NCBI RefSeq assembly: GCF_015690355.1
Contig: NZ_JADPRT010000019.1
Location: forward strand, 1 to 64,000
Length of the DNA: 64,000 nucleotides
Reading direction: 5' to 3'
Source of the DNA: Streptacidiphilus fuscans
GTDB lineage: Bacteria; Actinomycetota; Actinomycetes; Streptomycetales; Streptomycetaceae
This document shows, piece after piece, positions 54,625-63,404 of the stretch. The notes beneath the pieces were generated by a model, which did no database searches, was not told the origin of the DNA, and worked only from the letters and a program-made list of their open reading frames with translations. A program made the translations under genes and the position numbers. The stretch's first letter is position 1. Each line of letters opens with the position of its first letter.

Positions 54625-54702
54625 GCTTCACACCGTACGGGCGTGAGGGACGGCCGGGCGGCTATTTCGACCGGTGTGTCGCTGAATCTTCTTCATATCG
54701 AC

Positions 54703-55326
54703 CTATTTATGTGGATGGTGACTCTCAATCCGGTGCCAGCGGGCCAGCATTCCCTCGGGTACCTCGTCGACGGTGAGGGCGTAGACCAGGTGGTCCCGCC
54801 AGCCGCCGTCGATGTGCAGGTAGCGCGGGCGCAGGCCCTCCTCGCGGAAGCCCAGCTTCTCGACCACACGGCGGCTCGGGCTGTTCTCCGGCCGGATGCA
54901 CACCTCGATGCGGTGCAGCCCCATAGCCCCGAAGCAATGGTCCACGGAAAGCGCGACCACCGTCGGGATGATGCCGCGACCGGCATATGCCTCGTCGATC
55001 CAGTAGCCGATGTTCGCCGAGCACATCGACCCCCAGGTGATTCCCCCGACGGTCAACTGCCCTACCAGGCGGCCCTGGTAGGTGACCACGAACGGCAGCA
55101 TCCGTCCGGCGTGCGCCTCCCCGCGCAGGAAGCGCACCATCTGACGGTACGTCGGGCGCAGCGCGGGCGGTTGTCCGGCGCGGGCGGGCGGAACGGTGGC
55201 CTCCCAGCGGCGCAGCCAGTCGCGGTTGCGGCGGCTGACCTCCTGCCAGGAACGCTGGTCGCGCATGCGGATGGGACGCAGCCCGATCGGCCCGTCCTGC
55301 AGCTCCACCGGCCAGAAGGCGTTCAG
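54703..55326 (-). CDS. RimJ/RimL-type N-acetyltransferase with probable CTG start
   Basis: A 207-residue GNAT enzyme: NRRNRDWLRRWEATVPPA, YWIDEAYAGRGIIPTVVAL (acetyl-CoA loop), CIRPENSPSRRVVEKLGF. From GTG at 55308 the protein would start VELQDG, cutting the N terminus. Six codons earlier the frame reads L-N-A-F-W-P-V, preceded by AGAGGAGG at the right distance, with CTG at 55326 overlapping the moaB stop as CTGA. Relatives, from memory, begin M-N-x-x-W-P-V, so CTG is the likely start. Acetylates a protein N terminus or small molecule. Confidence 0.82.
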   Translation of the reverse strand: MNAFWPVELQDGPIGLRPIRMRDQRSWQEVSRRNRDWLRRWEATVPPARAGQPPALRPTYRQMVRFLRGEAHAGRMLPFVVTYQGRLVGQLTVGGITWGSMCSANIGYWIDEAYAGRGIIPTVVALSVDHCFGAMGLHRIEVCIRPENSPSRRVVEKLGFREEGLRPRYLHIDGGWRDHLVYALTVDEVPEGMLARWHRIESHHPHK

Positions 55327-55874
55327 TGCGGGCCTCCTCTGCCGTGCTCCTGTCCCTGGGGAACGGCGGTCGGCGCGCCGCCCGGCGCGTGGTCGCCGCC
55401 CGCGATCTGGTCGACGGCGTGGGACAGCAGCGGGCCCAGCACGGCCAGGCCGTCCTTGACGCCGCCCGGCGACCCCGGGAGGTTGACGATCAGCGTGCTC
55501 CCGGCCACCCCGGAGAGCCCGCGCGACAGAGCCGCCGTCGGCACCCCGTTCTCCCGCCCGTAAGCGCGGATCGCCTCGGCGATGCCGGGCACGGGACGGG
55601 TGATGACCTGCGCGGTCATCTCCGGCGTCAGATCCAGCGGCGTCAGGCCCGTGCCGCCCGTGGTCACCACGACGTCGTAGCTGTCGGCGACCGCCTTGCG
55701 CAGGGCGATCAGCACCGGGTCGCCGTCGGGGACGACCACCGGGCCGACCACGCGGCAGCCGAGCCCGGCCAGACCGGACGCGATCAGCGGCCCGCCGCGG
55801 TCCTCGTAGACACCCGCGTGCGCGCGGTTGGAGACGGTCAGCACAAAGGCCTTGATCGGGCGCTGCCCTGTCAT
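55323..55874 (-). CDS. Molybdenum cofactor biosynthesis protein, MogA/MoaB family
   Basis: A 183-residue MoaB/Mog-fold enzyme that adenylylates molybdopterin before molybdate insertion. The active-site loop TTGGTGLTPLDLTPE and VNLPGSPGGVKDGL are seen. Starts overlap the moaC stop by 4 bases (ATGA), and its own stop overlaps the next start. Ends with a Gly/His-rich tail. Confidence 0.92.
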   Translation of the reverse strand: MTGQRPIKAFVLTVSNRAHAGVYEDRGGPLIASGLAGLGCRVVGPVVVPDGDPVLIALRKAVADSYDVVVTTGGTGLTPLDLTPEMTAQVITRPVPGIAEAIRAYGRENGVPTAALSRGLSGVAGSTLIVNLPGSPGGVKDGLAVLGPLLSHAVDQIAGGDHAPGGAPTAVPQGQEHGRGGPH

Positions 55875-56428
55875 GACGTCACCTCTTCGTCACCCGTGAC
55901 ACCGACGCCGGCGATCCGGCCGTCGACCAGCTCCTCGCGGCGCCAGTCGCCGCTCTTGCCGCCGGTCTTCTCCTCCACCTGGACCGCCTCGATCCGGGCG
56001 CCCTTGTCGACGGCCTTGACCATGTCGATCACGGTCAACCCGGCGACGGCGACGGCGGTCAGCGCCTCCATCTCGACGCCGGTGCGGTCGGCGGTGCGCA
56101 CGGTGGCCGCGATCTCGACAGCGTCGTCGGCGACCTCCAGCTCCACCGTGACGCCGGAGACGGCGATCGGATGGCAGAGCGGGATCAGGTCGGGCGTGCG
56201 CTTGGCGCCCATGATCCCGGCGATCCTGGCCACCGAGAGGGCGTCGCCCTTGGGCACGCCCTCACCGCGCAGCAGCTCCACGACCCGGGGCGAGACGACC
56301 ACGCGACCGGTGGCCCGCGCGGTGCGCGCCGTGGTGGCCTTCGCGGAGACGTCGACCATCCTGGCCGCACCCGAGGCGTCGACATGGGTCAGGCCGGACC
56401 CTGACGGGACGGGATTGCTGGTGGTCAC
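55871..56428 (-). CDS. moaC: Cyclic pyranopterin monophosphate synthase
   Basis: A 185-residue MoaC, which converts 3',8-cH2GTP to cyclic pyranopterin monophosphate. Motifs: DASGAARMVDVSAKATTART, IMGAKRTPDLIPLCHPI (conserved Lys and His), GVEMEALTAVAVAGLTVIDM and the end KTGGKSGDW. GTG at 56428 has AGGAG upstream; the longer reading is unsupported. No moaA is in the window. Confidence 0.95.
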   Translation of the reverse strand: MTTSNPVPSGSGLTHVDASGAARMVDVSAKATTARTARATGRVVVSPRVVELLRGEGVPKGDALSVARIAGIMGAKRTPDLIPLCHPIAVSGVTVELEVADDAVEIAATVRTADRTGVEMEALTAVAVAGLTVIDMVKAVDKGARIEAVQVEEKTGGKSGDWRREELVDGRIAGVGVTGDEEVTS

Positions 56429-56547
56429 TGTGTGCTCCTGCGATCGCGACGGGCGGGTGCGGCGCCAGAGTATCGCTGAGACCACAGAACGTCGCATCGT
56501 CGGATCAGTGGAGCACCGCAGCGGGAAAGCCGGGAGGGCCTGGGCGG

Positions 56548-57975
56548 TCAGTCCAGCAGGACGGTCTCCACCTCGGCGCCCGCCGCGACCGACGTCGCGT
56601 CCTCGGGGACCACGATCAGCGCGTTGGCGTGCGCGAGGGCGCCGAGCAGATGGGAACCCGCGCCGCCGACCGGCGTCACCGTGCCCGCGGCCGGGTCGTA
56701 CGAGCCGCGGGCGAACTGGCGTCGGCCCGCCGGTGAGCCGAGGCCCTCGGTGAGCCGGGCGGTCACCACCGGCCGGTGGATGTCCGTCGCGCCCAGCATC
56801 GCGCGGATCGCCGGGCGGACGAAGAGCTCGAAGGAGAGGTAGGCGCTCACCGGGTTGCCGGGCAGAGCCAGGATCGGCACCGGCCCGTCGGACCCCTCAA
56901 GCACGCCGAAGCCCTGCGGCTTTCCCGGCTGCATCCGGAGCTTGCGGAAGGAGACCCGCTCCCCCAGCGCCTCCTTGACCACGTCGTACGCGCCGACGCT
57001 GACGCCGCCGCTGGTGACGATCAGGTCCGCGCGGATCAGCTGGTCGTCGATGACCTCGCGCAGCCGCTCGGCGTCGTCCGGGACGCCGCCCACCCGGTAC
57101 GCGATCGCTCCGGCGTCCCGCGCGGCGGCGGTCAACGCGAAGCTGTTGGAGTCCGTGATCTGGCCGGGGCCGACCGGCGAGCCGGGCTGGACCAGCTCGC
57201 TGCCGGTGGAGAGGACCACGACGCGCGGACGCGGGCGCACCAGGACACGATCCCGGCCGATCGCCGCGAGCAGGCCGATCTGCGTCGGGCCGAGACGCGT
57301 TCCCGCCGGGAGCAACGACTGGCCCTCGGCGATGTCGTCACCACGTCGCCGGACGAAGGCGCCGGACTCGACCGGCTGGAAGATCCGCACCTCGCCGCCG
57401 GAGGTGACCGGCTCGCCGCCCTGCGGGGCCATGGTGGTGGCGGCCTCCGCCGAGCCGGTGCCCGCGTCCGTCCACTCGACGGGAACGACGGCCTCGGCGC
57501 CGGGCGGCATCGGCGCGCCCGTCATGATCCGCGCGCACTGGCCCGGACCGATCACCGGCAGCGCGGCGGCGCCCGCCGCGACGTCGCCGACGACGGTCAG
57601 CACGGAGGGGTAGTCCTTGGTCGCCCCGTCCAGGTCGGCGACGCGCACGGCGTAGCCGTCCATCGAGCTGTTGTCGAAGGGGGGCAGCGCGACGCCGGAG
57701 ACCAGCTCGTCGACGGTCAGGCAGCCCTGGGCCTCCAGCAGCTGCAGCTCCAGCGGCGGCAGCGGCGCGACCTGGGCGACGGCGGTCAGGATGTCGGCGA
57801 GGTGCTCGTCGACCGTCCACAGCCGCCCGTCGCCGGACTTCTCCGCGCCCGGCGCCGCCTCGGCCGCGCACGGGTCCTCCGGGATCCCGGCGTCACCGGC
57901 CCGGCCGTGGCCATGGCCATGCGCGTGGTCGTGCGCATGCCCGTGGTCGTGGCCGTGGTGTTCGTGGTCGGTCAT
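56548..57975 (-). CDS. moeA: MoeA-like molybdotransferase (Glp-type), His-rich N terminus
   Basis: A 475-residue gephyrin-like protein. After a His-rich start with 11 His in 24 residues (HEHHGHDHGHAHDHAHGHGH), domains follow the MoeA order. Segments include PPFDNSSMDGYAVRVADL, RIMTGAPMPPGAEAVVPVE, LSTGSELVQPG, IVTSGGVSVGAYDVVKEAL and LALPGNPVSAYLSFELF. MoeA inserts molybdate; in corynebacteria the Glp homologue binds FtsZ and GlpR. The nearby sepX/glpR makes a Glp-type dual role plausible. The His tract could bind Ni, Zn or other metals. Confidence 0.93.
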   Translation of the reverse strand: MTDHEHHGHDHGHAHDHAHGHGHGRAGDAGIPEDPCAAEAAPGAEKSGDGRLWTVDEHLADILTAVAQVAPLPPLELQLLEAQGCLTVDELVSGVALPPFDNSSMDGYAVRVADLDGATKDYPSVLTVVGDVAAGAAALPVIGPGQCARIMTGAPMPPGAEAVVPVEWTDAGTGSAEAATTMAPQGGEPVTSGGEVRIFQPVESGAFVRRRGDDIAEGQSLLPAGTRLGPTQIGLLAAIGRDRVLVRPRPRVVVLSTGSELVQPGSPVGPGQITDSNSFALTAAARDAGAIAYRVGGVPDDAERLREVIDDQLIRADLIVTSGGVSVGAYDVVKEALGERVSFRKLRMQPGKPQGFGVLEGSDGPVPILALPGNPVSAYLSFELFVRPAIRAMLGATDIHRPVVTARLTEGLGSPAGRRQFARGSYDPAAGTVTPVGGAGSHLLGALAHANALIVVPEDATSVAAGAEVETVLLD

Positions 57976-58141
57976 GGTGCGCTCCCCCGTGGCGGTGCGG
58001 TTCGGTGCTGCGGGCCCGGCGCGCAGCCGGGCCGTGTGACGCAGCCGACACTACCCGCCACCGCCGACAACCCGCGGACCGTCCGCCCGCCGGACACGCG
58101 AAGGCCCCGCAGGACACGCGAAGGCCCGGGCGCGGCAGGTG

Positions 58142-59095
58142 TCAGAGCGCGCCGGTGGCGCCGTCCAGCTCGCCGCTGCCGACGAACTCCTTGAGCCAGG
58201 CGCGGAACTCCGGACCGAGGTCCTCGCGCTCGCAGGCCAGCCGGACGATGGCGCGCAGGTAGTCGCCCTTGTCGCCGGTGTCGTAGCGGCGGCCACGGAA
58301 GATCACGCCGTGCACCGGACCGCCGCGGCCCGGCGTGCGCTGGGAGAGGACCCGGAGCGCGTCGGTGAGCTGGATCTCGCCGTTCTTGCCGGGCGGCGTG
58401 TCGCGCAGCACGTCGAAGACGGACGGGTCGAGCACGTAGCGGCCGATGACGGCGTAGTTGCTCGGGGCCTCGCCGGGGGCGGGCTTCTCGACCAGGTCGG
58501 TGATCCGGACGATGTCCTCGTCGCCGCCGAGCTCGCCGTGCCACTCCGCCGGGCGGATCGAGGCGCAGCCGTAGAGGTGGGCCAGCGCCGGGTCGACCTC
58601 GATCAGCGCCACGACGCTGCCGCCGAGCTCGCGCTGGACGTCGATCATCTTCGACAGCAGCGGGTCGCGCGGGTCGATCAGGTCGTCGCCGAGGAGCACC
58701 GCGAACGGCTGGTCGGCGACGTGCGGCTCCGCGCAGAGCACCGCGTGGCCCAGACCCTTGGGGTCGCCCTGGCGCACGTAGTGCATGGTGGCCAGCTCGC
58801 TGGACTCACGGACGCGGTCCAGCTTGGCCTGGTCGCCCTTGCGCGCGAGCTGCTCCTCCAGCTCGTAGGCCCGGTCGAAGTGATCCTCCAGCGGGCGCTT
58901 GTTACGGCCAGTGATCATCAGCACATCGGTCAGCCCGGCCGACGCCGCCTCCTCCACGACGTACTGGATCGCGGGCTTGTCGACCACCGGCAGCATCTCC
59001 TTCGGAGTCGCCTTGGTGGCCGGCAGGAAGCGGGTGCCGAGACCTGCCGCGGGGATGACCGCCTTGGTGATCTGGCGCGTACGAGCTTTCGTCAT
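58142..59095 (-). CDS. galU: UTP-glucose-1-phosphate uridylyltransferase
   Basis: A 317-residue nucleotidyltransferase making UDP-glucose for glycans and trehalose. Seen: IPAAGLGTRFLPATKATPKE (nucleotide loop), VDKPAIQYVVEEA, VLLGDDLIDP, IRPAEWHGELG and GDKGDYLRAIVRLA. Its ATG overlaps the stop of the upstream GGDEF gene by 4 bases, so expression is tied to it. A 16-bp tandem repeat (GGACACGCGAAGGCCC, at 58092 and 58112) lies just downstream. Confidence 0.95.
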   Translation of the reverse strand: MTKARTRQITKAVIPAAGLGTRFLPATKATPKEMLPVVDKPAIQYVVEEAASAGLTDVLMITGRNKRPLEDHFDRAYELEEQLARKGDQAKLDRVRESSELATMHYVRQGDPKGLGHAVLCAEPHVADQPFAVLLGDDLIDPRDPLLSKMIDVQRELGGSVVALIEVDPALAHLYGCASIRPAEWHGELGGDEDIVRITDLVEKPAPGEAPSNYAVIGRYVLDPSVFDVLRDTPPGKNGEIQLTDALRVLSQRTPGRGGPVHGVIFRGRRYDTGDKGDYLRAIVRLACEREDLGPEFRAWLKEFVGSGELDGATGAL

Positions 59096-59790
59096 ACGGA
59101 CGACTTTAGCTGCCGGACTGTGTCCGCCAGATATCTCTCCCCTGTCAAAGACTTGTCAGCGGCCCTCAGCAACAGCGCCGCATGCGAACCGTCCCTGGGC
59201 AGCAGGCCGATGCCGACCCGGGCCGACAAGCCGTTGCCGGGGAGACTTCCACACTCGTTCTGGTGGACCGGGACGGAGGGCAGCGCCAGCGGGTGTCGGC
59301 GGACCGTCCAGGACAGCCGGTCGGCCACGGTCATGGCCCCCTTCTCGTCCGTCTCCGGCAGCAGCACCAGGAACTCCTCGCCGCCGTAGCGGCCGAAGAC
59401 GTCCTCCTCGCGCACCTCCATGGCCAGCCGCTGGGCCAGGTCGCGCAGCACCGCCCCGGCCCGCTGGTAGCCGTGCTCGCGCCGGATGTCGGCGAAGCCC
59501 TCGATCTCCAGCAGCAGGACCGCGAGGACCCGCTCGTCGGGACGGCGTTTGCAGCGGGCGATCTCCCGGTCCAGCGCCAGTTGCAGGTAGCGGTAGTTCC
59601 AGACCCCGGTCAGCGGGTCGGTGCAGGAGGTGCGCTCCAGCTCGGCGCGGCCGGTGCGGAGCGCGGCGAGCTCCTCGCTCCGGACGGCGAGCAGCGCCCG
59701 GGCGCGGGCACGACCGCGCCGGAGCAGCCAGGCAGCGAGCAGCGCGGGAAGGCAGACAACAGCGAGGATGTCCGCGAGGACCGGCAGCAT
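59092..59790 (-). CDS. Membrane-anchored GGDEF-domain protein
   Basis: A 232-residue protein; ATG at 59790 has GGAGGG upstream. One membrane helix (2-20), a short coiled segment, then a GGDEF domain (about 50-232): SCTDPLTGVWNYRYL, FGRYGGEEFLVLLPETD (active GGEEF loop). But the usual Asp-x-Asp and Asn substrate positions are replaced (LLLEIEGFADIRREHG), so catalysis is uncertain. The domain usually makes cyclic di-GMP, which represses Streptomyces sporulation through BldD. Coupled to galU. Confidence 0.83.
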   Translation of the reverse strand: MLPVLADILAVVCLPALLAAWLLRRGRARARALLAVRSEELAALRTGRAELERTSCTDPLTGVWNYRYLQLALDREIARCKRRPDERVLAVLLLEIEGFADIRREHGYQRAGAVLRDLAQRLAMEVREEDVFGRYGGEEFLVLLPETDEKGAMTVADRLSWTVRRHPLALPSVPVHQNECGSLPGNGLSARVGIGLLPRDGSHAALLLRAADKSLTGERYLADTVRQLKSSV

Positions 59791-59894
59791 GGTCGTCCCT
59801 CCGCCCACATCAGGGCCCGCATCAGGGCCCGCAATCAGGACCGGCACGACGACGGACCGAACAGCACCGACGAGACGGAAGGCCGTCCCATCCG

Positions 59895-60533
59895 ATGGAT
59901 AACGACAAGAAGGCCCTGAGGTCACGCCTGCTCGCCGCACGCGCCGCGATGTCACCCGTCGAGCGGCACACCGCTGCGGACGCCCTGGCGAGGAGGGCAC
60001 TGGAGTTCGTCAGCCAGGCCTTCACACGGACCTCGACGCAGCCCTCCACGCAGCCGTTCACGACGGAGACGGCGGCCATCACGGTCGCCTGCTACGTCTC
60101 GATGGGCTCCGAGCCCGGCACCCGTCCGCTGCTCGACGCGCTGCGCGGGCAGGGCGTGCGGGTGCTGCTGCCGGTGCTGCTGCCGGACAACGACCTGGAC
60201 TGGGCGGTCTACCAGGGCGCGGAGGGCCTCGCCCCGGCCCGGCTCGGGCTGCTGGAGCCGACCGGTCCGCGACTCGGCGTGGACGCCGTCGCCGCCGCGG
60301 ACCTGGTGCTGCTCCCCGGCCTGGCCGTCGACCCCGCGACGGGACTGCGGCTCGGCCGCGGCGGTGGCAGCTACGACCGGGTGCTGGCCCGGCTGGCGGC
60401 GGCCGACTCGGCGGCCCGGCTGGTCACCCTGCTCTTCGACACCGAGCTGCTGCCCGGCCTGCCGACGGAAGCACACGACCGCCCGGTGGACGCCGTGGTG
60501 ACGCCCGACCGGACGGTCGTGTTCGATTCCTGA
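59895..60533 (+). CDS. 5-formyltetrahydrofolate cyclo-ligase
   Basis: A 212-residue enzyme closing 5-formyl-THF to 5,10-methenyl-THF using ATP. Motifs: KKALRSRLLAARAAMSPVER, VACYVSMGSEPGTRPLLD, LLLPGLAVDPATGLRLGRGG (ATP site) and GGSYDRVLARL. An unusual insert rich in Ser/Thr/Gln (about 40-58; TRTSTQPSTQPFTTET) splits the N-terminal region. Divergent from the GGDEF gene. Short CATCAGGGCCCG repeats lie in the shared upstream region (59805-59845). Confidence 0.92.
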   Translation: MDNDKKALRSRLLAARAAMSPVERHTAADALARRALEFVSQAFTRTSTQPSTQPFTTETAAITVACYVSMGSEPGTRPLLDALRGQGVRVLLPVLLPDNDLDWAVYQGAEGLAPARLGLLEPTGPRLGVDAVAAADLVLLPGLAVDPATGLRLGRGGGSYDRVLARLAAADSAARLVTLLFDTELLPGLPTEAHDRPVDAVVTPDRTVVFDS

Positions 60534-60551
60534 CCTCGCGTCAGGAGTGCC

Positions 60552-63404
60552 TCAGGGCGCCAGCGTGAGCGTGGCCTTGCCCGCCGTCTGGACCTGCTGC
60601 TTGCTGTAGGCCCAGGTCAGCATCTGGCCGTTGGCCCACAGCTGCATCTGGTCGTCGTAGTTCGCGCTGAACGCGTGCCCGGACGCGCCGCCGATGTTGA
60701 TCCACCGCGAGGCGTCGAAGTCGGACAGGTCGACGATCATGCGCATCGACGGGGCCTCGTCCACGGTGAAGCCGTTGGCCGCGTCCCAGCTGGACGCGTC
60801 GACCGCCGCGCTGCCGCCGCTCAGCTCATAGGGGCCGCGGTTGAGCAGCCAGTGGACCGCGCCCGAGGCGATGTTCGAGTTGTCCGTGCCGAGGGTGCGC
60901 TCCTGGAGCTCCAGGGTGTGGATCCGGCCCCAGCTCCAGGTGCTGATGTCCTTGCCCATCAGCGAGGTCAGCTGCTTGCGGGCGTCGACCATGGCCTGGG
61001 CCAGCAGGTTGTCCCGGCCGGAGTACTGCTTGCCGGTGGCGTCGGTCCAGTTCCACCACTCGCTGTTCGGCTGGTCCAGCAGCGCGCCGACCACGGTGGT
61101 CCACTGGTCGTTGCCGTCCGGCTGGGCGGTGGCGTCGTCGCGCAGACCGCAGGTGCGGACGCGCTGCGGCTGGCCGTTGACGTCGTCCGCCGGGAGGCCC
61201 TGCTGGCTGGCGGGCACCACCATGATGCAGTCGGTGGTGGAGCGCACGGCCGCCGGGAACTTCTGGTCGAAGGCCAGGTGCAGCAGGTTCGACCAGACCG
61301 CGTTGTAGTAGGCCGCCGCCGCAGATCCCGCGTCCTGCTGGAAGTTCCAGCCGCGCAGCAGGTCCTGGGCCTGGGTGTAGTAGGAGCCGTTCAGCTTCAC
61401 GTTGAGCAGGTACGGGACCAGGGACTTGGCGAAGACGCTGGTGTCGTCCTCCTGGATCGAGGCCATGTCGTCCGGCGAGATCTTGCCGCCGCCGTTGAGC
61501 TTGCCCTGGATCAGCGTGTCGATCTGCTTGGCGCGGGTGCCGTAGTCCCAGTCATTGGTGATCAGGTACGGGTAGTTGGGGTCCACCGCTGCCTGGTTGG
61601 CCGTCACGATGTAGCCCTCGGGCGGGTTCTCCACCCACGGCAGCGCGTCGAACGGCACATACTGGCCGGTCCACTTGTAGCGCGAGTCCCAGCCCGGCTG
61701 CGGGTAGGTGCCGTCGTCGCCGGAGATCTTCGGGCGGATCGGGACCTGGCCCGGCATCTGGTAACCGATGTTGCCCTTGGTGTCGGCGTAGATCAGGTTC
61801 TGCGCCGGGACCGAGAAGTCCTTTGCCGCACCGCGGAACTCGCCGAAGTTCTGCGCCTTGTCGAGCTCGAAGACCGCGTCCATGGTCTTGTTCGGCGTCA
61901 GCGCGGTCCACTTGAGCGCGATCGCGTAGCCGCCGCCACGCGGGGGCGCGGCGCCGTCGACGGGTGCGCTGGAACCCGCGGCCTGCTCCTGCGTGCTGTG
62001 GTCGGAGATGATCGGCATGCCGTCCTGGGTGGACCTGACGGTGATCGTCTGCGGCGAGCTTCCGGCGACCGGGATGGTGACCTGATGGGTCACCAGCGGG
62101 ATGTTCTTCCCGTCGTAGAGGTAGGTGCCGTCGCTGTTGACCTGCTCCAGGTAGAGGTCCTGGACGTCGCTGCCGACGTTGGTGAACCCCCAGGAGACGG
62201 TCTGGTTGTGGCCGATGATCACGCCGGGCATGCCGGGGAAGGTGAAGCCGGTGACGTCGAACGGGCACTGCGCGTCGACCGTGGTGCAGTGCAGGCCCAT
62301 CTGGTACCAGATGGACGGCATCTGCGGCGACAGGTGCGGGTCGTTGGCCAGCAGCGGCTTGCCCGTGGTGGTGTGCGCGCCGTCGACCACCCAGGAGTTG
62401 GAACCGATGCCCGCCGCGCCGGGGCGGCCGAGCATGGTCGGCAGCGCGGAGAGGTTGTTCCCCAGCGCCTCCGCGGCCGTCTGCGCGCCCTGCGCCGCGG
62501 TGCTGCCACCGGCCGTCTGGTACGACGCGTTGGTCGCGCCGCCCGGCTTGCTCGACGTGCCCGAGGAGTTGGACCCGTTCGACGAACTGGAGCTCGACGA
62601 GCCGGAGTCGGAGGTCACCGGCGCGGTCCGGGCGCCCTCGGCCGGCGTGTAGGTGCCGTCCTTGACCTCACCGGTCTTCAGGATCGTGCCGTTGGTGGTG
62701 TACGGGTACGACGGGTAGAGCTGCGAGATCTCCTGCGAGGTGAACGTCCCCGACAGCAGCGAACGGTCGATCTCCTGCTGCATGTTGCCGCTCAGGTCCC
62801 AGGCCATCGCCGTCAGCCAGGAGACCGAGTCGACCGGCGTCCACGGCGCGGGCTTGTAGCCGCTGTGGGCGACGCCCAGCAGCGCGTACTCCAACGAGGC
62901 ACCGGCCCCGCCCGGGTGCTGCTTGAGCCACGCGTTGACGCCGTCGGTGTAGGCGGTCAGGTAGTCCTTGGTGCTCTGCGAGAGCTGGGTGTCCCACTCC
63001 TTCTGCGCGACGCCCTGCCAGTCCATGGTCCGGATGAAGGCGTCGGTCTGCAGCTGCCCCGCGCCGAACATGGACGAGAGCGTCCCGCCGGTGATGTGAC
63101 GGTCCACATCCATCTGCCAGAACCGGTCCTGCGCCTGCACGTAGCCCTGGGCCATGAACAGGTCCTCGGGGCTGGACGCGTAGATCTGCGGGATGCCCGA
63201 GGAGTCACGGATCACCTGGACCGGGCCGGTGACGCCCTGGAGGTGGATCGTGCCGGTGGTCTGCGGCAGCGACGCGCGCACCTGGCGCACGCCGTACCAG
63301 CTGCCGAAGGCGACGCCGCCGACGAGCAGCAGCACGACCAGCACCACCATGAGACGAAGACGGCGGGACTTCTTGGGGCGCTTGGGACGGGAGGAGCGGG
63401 GCAT
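60552..63404 (-). CDS. Penicillin acylase-family Ntn-hydrolase, membrane-anchored
   Basis: A 950-residue Ntn-hydrolase with one N-terminal membrane helix (about 17-37). The A chain has VIRDSSGIPQIYASSPEDLF and FMAQGYVQAQDRFWQMDVDR. A Ser/Thr/Gly-rich low-complexity spacer (about 262-300) precedes the autoprocessing Ser335 in GIGSNSWVVDG. The B chain has HLSPQMPSIWYQMGLHC and GHNQTVSWGFTNVGSD. Family members hydrolyse penicillins, N-acyl-homoserine lactones or other N-acyl amides; the natural substrate is unknown. Converges on the cyclo-ligase gene. Confidence 0.9.
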   Translation of the reverse strand: MPRSSRPKRPKKSRRLRLMVVLVVLLLVGGVAFGSWYGVRQVRASLPQTTGTIHLQGVTGPVQVIRDSSGIPQIYASSPEDLFMAQGYVQAQDRFWQMDVDRHITGGTLSSMFGAGQLQTDAFIRTMDWQGVAQKEWDTQLSQSTKDYLTAYTDGVNAWLKQHPGGAGASLEYALLGVAHSGYKPAPWTPVDSVSWLTAMAWDLSGNMQQEIDRSLLSGTFTSQEISQLYPSYPYTTNGTILKTGEVKDGTYTPAEGARTAPVTSDSGSSSSSSSNGSNSSGTSSKPGGATNASYQTAGGSTAAQGAQTAAEALGNNLSALPTMLGRPGAAGIGSNSWVVDGAHTTTGKPLLANDPHLSPQMPSIWYQMGLHCTTVDAQCPFDVTGFTFPGMPGVIIGHNQTVSWGFTNVGSDVQDLYLEQVNSDGTYLYDGKNIPLVTHQVTIPVAGSSPQTITVRSTQDGMPIISDHSTQEQAAGSSAPVDGAAPPRGGGYAIALKWTALTPNKTMDAVFELDKAQNFGEFRGAAKDFSVPAQNLIYADTKGNIGYQMPGQVPIRPKISGDDGTYPQPGWDSRYKWTGQYVPFDALPWVENPPEGYIVTANQAAVDPNYPYLITNDWDYGTRAKQIDTLIQGKLNGGGKISPDDMASIQEDDTSVFAKSLVPYLLNVKLNGSYYTQAQDLLRGWNFQQDAGSAAAAYYNAVWSNLLHLAFDQKFPAAVRSTTDCIMVVPASQQGLPADDVNGQPQRVRTCGLRDDATAQPDGNDQWTTVVGALLDQPNSEWWNWTDATGKQYSGRDNLLAQAMVDARKQLTSLMGKDISTWSWGRIHTLELQERTLGTDNSNIASGAVHWLLNRGPYELSGGSAAVDASSWDAANGFTVDEAPSMRMIVDLSDFDASRWINIGGASGHAFSANYDDQMQLWANGQMLTWAYSKQQVQTAGKATLTLAP

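Noticed and set aside
60528..60546. Hairpin TCCTGAC-ctcgc-GTCAGGA between cyclo-ligase and penicillin acylase
   Set aside because: Only 7 bp and no U-tract; a possible weak terminator, not strong enough to call.
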